Source: JBKHBQ01 sp046542305 (GTDB lineage: Bacteria; Bacteroidota; Bacteroidia; Bacteroidales; 4484-276). From it: a stretch of DNA of 15,538 nt. The stretch lies in the NCBI GenBank assembly GCA_046542305.1, contig JBKHBQ010000068.1, positions 1 to 15,538 of the forward strand, given 5' to 3'. The notes under the pieces were generated by a model. The model saw nothing but the letters and a program-made list of their open reading frames with translations. It did not search any database and was not told the origin of the DNA. Position numbers and translations under genes: made by a program. Positions 15,001 through 15,538 of this stretch are shown piece after piece; within the stretch, counting starts at the first letter, position 1, and the number at the start of each line of letters is the position of its first letter.

Positions 15001-15357
15001 CAAAGCAACCACCCGCTCGATGTTACTTACAATCACAACATGCCTGATTACAGTAGTAGATTTAGAATGTTCGGCATGTCGATGCTCGAAAGCATGACCC
15101 TTGAAACTGTGGATGTCCGGGAGTTCGAAAATACCAACCAATTGGTTGTTTTCCCCAATCCATCCGAAGGTATTGTAAATATCAGCGGAATTGATGCGCC
15201 GGGCAGTCTGCGTATTTTCGACATGAGCGGCAGGGTTGTTTATGAAATGCAATTCGAAAACCCGTCACTGCGGCTGGATAGGTTACAGGAAGGAATCTAC
15301 ATCCTTGAGGTGATGACCAGTGGCAATCTTTACATGGAAAAGCTGATCATCCGATAA
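12097..15357 (+). CDS. T9SS-secreted modular beta-sandwich protein (choice-of-anchor D, Fn3, BACON-like)
   Basis: The 1086-residue protein starts with a signal peptide (cleavage near LYA/Q, 24/25). Modules in order: an ASH/choice-of-anchor D-type domain (27-125); unit A (129-409), in which a fibronectin III-like fold appears split by an inserted beta-sandwich; a BACON-like domain (about 410-508, with LPEWLSLS and TVNTAGL); a second ASH-like domain (511-613); unit B (615-875), a diverged copy of unit A; a GDMIGVFYEDEG-containing domain (878-1000) seen in other Bacteroidota surface proteins; and a T9SS type A sorting domain (1013-1086) with VFPNPSEG, IFDMSGR, LQEGIYIL and a final KLIIR. Nothing resembling a catalytic domain was found, so adhesion or ligand binding is inferred. 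T9SS cargo crosses the outer membrane and the C-terminal domain is normally removed on anchoring. It appears monocistronic. Confidence 0.9.
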   Translation: MKSIKILLLTFIIALLVHPGKLYAQPNILINASNLDFGNIVFGESYTADVIFSNIGDDILVVDDITFSNPEFSVGSTGFQVDPGSQQIVEVIFNPSQIAVYDDTMTVFSNDPQTPVVNVPVFANVYLPAPQYLSADVTGNDVELSWGTGGGEGNWLFYGDGGINSSLGLSNPAVFRIAARWPASSLVDYVGNPVGKISFVPAGAFSNYTLKIWAGAEADSLIYSQAATNLNIGEFNEVSLTSPVTIQSGTDYWFGVEIDQYVAYDYPATFDFGPAVAGFGDMINLDGDWVSIEQYGWDNNWVLRVFVLNEPVSRALSFSAIPEEPLRNVAANLSGNPEATAPGPKQLRSIGLLGYNVYRNGEKLNTDLLTQEFFLDENVGAGVFNYGVTSVYDAGESLPIEKVVQVGGPELTLVPDFIYGSVEAGTTQTFEINMNNTGSDALEWQVNSLPEWLSLSAVAGIIEAGGIQNLEVTVNTAGLGDTIYNTVVNFATNNFSKPVSILPVTIDVQGNDFLRWNVTSADFGMTALFENKALTVEVTNLSDGMTILYSSFTNSDAFEVYQQSWGLQQGEAGTFVIVFTPEAAQLYEDTLYVDYWNYLGSDTLKLPLSGQGVIPPPSNLSASASADTVTLSWFPPGSSPDELRFDSGLPYGGLYYSDSTTYEMAAKFSPVDLMPYSGKLLQEIGFYLYDVSGANIKLKVYDDENAQNPIINLPLSNLTPEAWNDIELPFPIEIDQLDNLWIGYEAEMLQFVKIAGVDGGPAVNGSGNLIRINGGEWTTLAQYEIDRNWNIRGLLADTTTGEALRLTLNDRTLKSGIQVNGYNVYRDSVKLNDELITETSFTGLIVPGETYLYGVTSVYDYGESQPATVIVAAPANLVMPPGWEFQSTDMVHNIQIPSSVAINGFNLQNGDMIGVFYEDEGIEKCAGAVEWNGENLMISAFGDDPDFPGKNGFALNETLRWKVFFSRAQSNHPLDVTYNHNMPDYSSRFRMFGMSMLESMTLETVDVREFENTNQLVVFPNPSEGIVNISGIDAPGSLRIFDMSGRVVYEMQFENPSLRLDRLQEGIYILEVMTSGNLYMEKLIIR
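12481..13323 (+). repeat. Internal protein repeat unit A of the T9SS protein
   Basis: Residues 129-409 of the protein. The unit opens with an Fn3-like strand pair (VELSW), contains an inserted domain with VFRIAARW, KIWAGAE, FGVEID, GPAVAGFGDMI and GDWVSIEQY...NW, and closes with GYNVYRNGEKLN...YGVTSVYDAGES. Unit B at 13939-14721 repeats this order. Confidence 0.75.
13939..14721 (+). repeat. Internal protein repeat unit B of the T9SS protein
   Basis: Residues 615-875. The unit mirrors unit A: VTLSW, YEMAAKFSP, KLKVYDDE, WIGYEAE, GPAVNGSGNLI, GEWTTLAQY...NWNIRG, then GYNVYRDSVKLN and YGVTSVYDYGES. The copies are clearly diverged at DNA level, so the duplication is old. Confidence 0.75.
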
Positions 15358-15385
15358 GGTTTCCACTTTAAATACTTCACAAAAA

Positions 15386-15417
15386 CCCGGGAATGTTTTG
15401 TTTCCGGGATTTTTTTT
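15386..15417 (+). terminator. Strong intrinsic terminator after the T9SS protein gene
   Basis: CCCGGGAA (15386-15393) pairs with TTTCCGGG (15401-15408; one G-U pair) around a TGTTTTG loop, followed by A and eight Ts (15410-15417). It lies 28 bp after the stop codon. The five As just before the stem would let it act in both directions. Confidence 0.9.
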
Positions 15418-15538
15418 GCATTCTTACCCGCAGCCGGTTTCACCGATAAAATTCACCAAATAGAATGGCAATGAAACGAGCCTGTAATTTACCTGCCGAA
15501 TTGATTTCCGTTTTGATGTAGGTTTTGACTTGAGTGGG
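15418..15538. other. Downstream intergenic end of the window
   Basis: No gene, repeat or promoter could be supported in the last 121 bases on either strand; the region is cut by the window edge. Confidence 0.5.

Overview
The window looks like a chromosomal segment from a Bacteroidota (Bacteroidetes) bacterium, most likely a Bacteroidales/Marinilabiliales-type or related marine or anaerobic lineage. Three things point there. The last gene encodes a secreted protein with a type IX secretion (T9SS) C-terminal sorting domain. One gene encodes a peptidase S46 family dipeptidyl-peptidase. Several intergenic regions carry the Bacteroidetes-type -7 box TAnnTTTG, and most genes lack a clear Shine-Dalgarno sequence. 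No IS element, phage gene, CRISPR array, tRNA or rRNA was seen.

Layout. (1) 159-3864, plus strand: a RidA-family deaminase, an exported S46 dipeptidyl-peptidase of the DPP11 (Asp/Glu-specific) subtype, and an FMN-dependent nitronate monooxygenase/FabK-like protein. (2) 3865-4192: a gene-free region with a degenerate 15-16 bp tandem repeat, a long imperfect hairpin, and a good promoter followed by a perfect inverted repeat at the predicted transcription start. (3) 4193-7283, plus strand: a compact RNA-remodelling cluster made of a DEAD-box helicase with a DbpA-type RNA-binding tail, a single-RRM protein, a CspA-like cold-shock protein, and a larger cold-shock-domain protein with a Lys/Arg/Glu-rich N-terminus. 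(4) 7292-8284, minus strand: an aldo/keto reductase, convergent with the cluster. (5) 8446-10827, plus strand: an orphan FtsX/MacB-type ABC permease, convergent (6 bp gap) with (6) 10834-11760, minus strand: an atypical SDR/epimerase-like protein. (7) 12097-15357, plus strand: a 1086-residue T9SS cargo protein built from beta-sandwich modules, closed by a strong intrinsic terminator.

Functional reading. The central cluster is the most coherent group. Helicase, RRM protein and two cold-shock-domain proteins all act on RNA and sit together in one orientation, with long leaders in front of the helicase and the RRM gene, which suggests a cold- or growth-phase-responsive RNA chaperone module. The DPP11-like enzyme fits periplasmic peptide catabolism, and the last gene fits surface display through T9SS. 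The other genes look like ordinary metabolic or envelope genes with no evident link.

The least expected non-coding pattern is that several candidate -7 boxes are followed within a few bases by a short perfect inverted repeat, as if mRNAs began with a stem-loop. The helicase case (8-bp arms) is the strongest; the others are short enough that chance cannot be excluded by eye.
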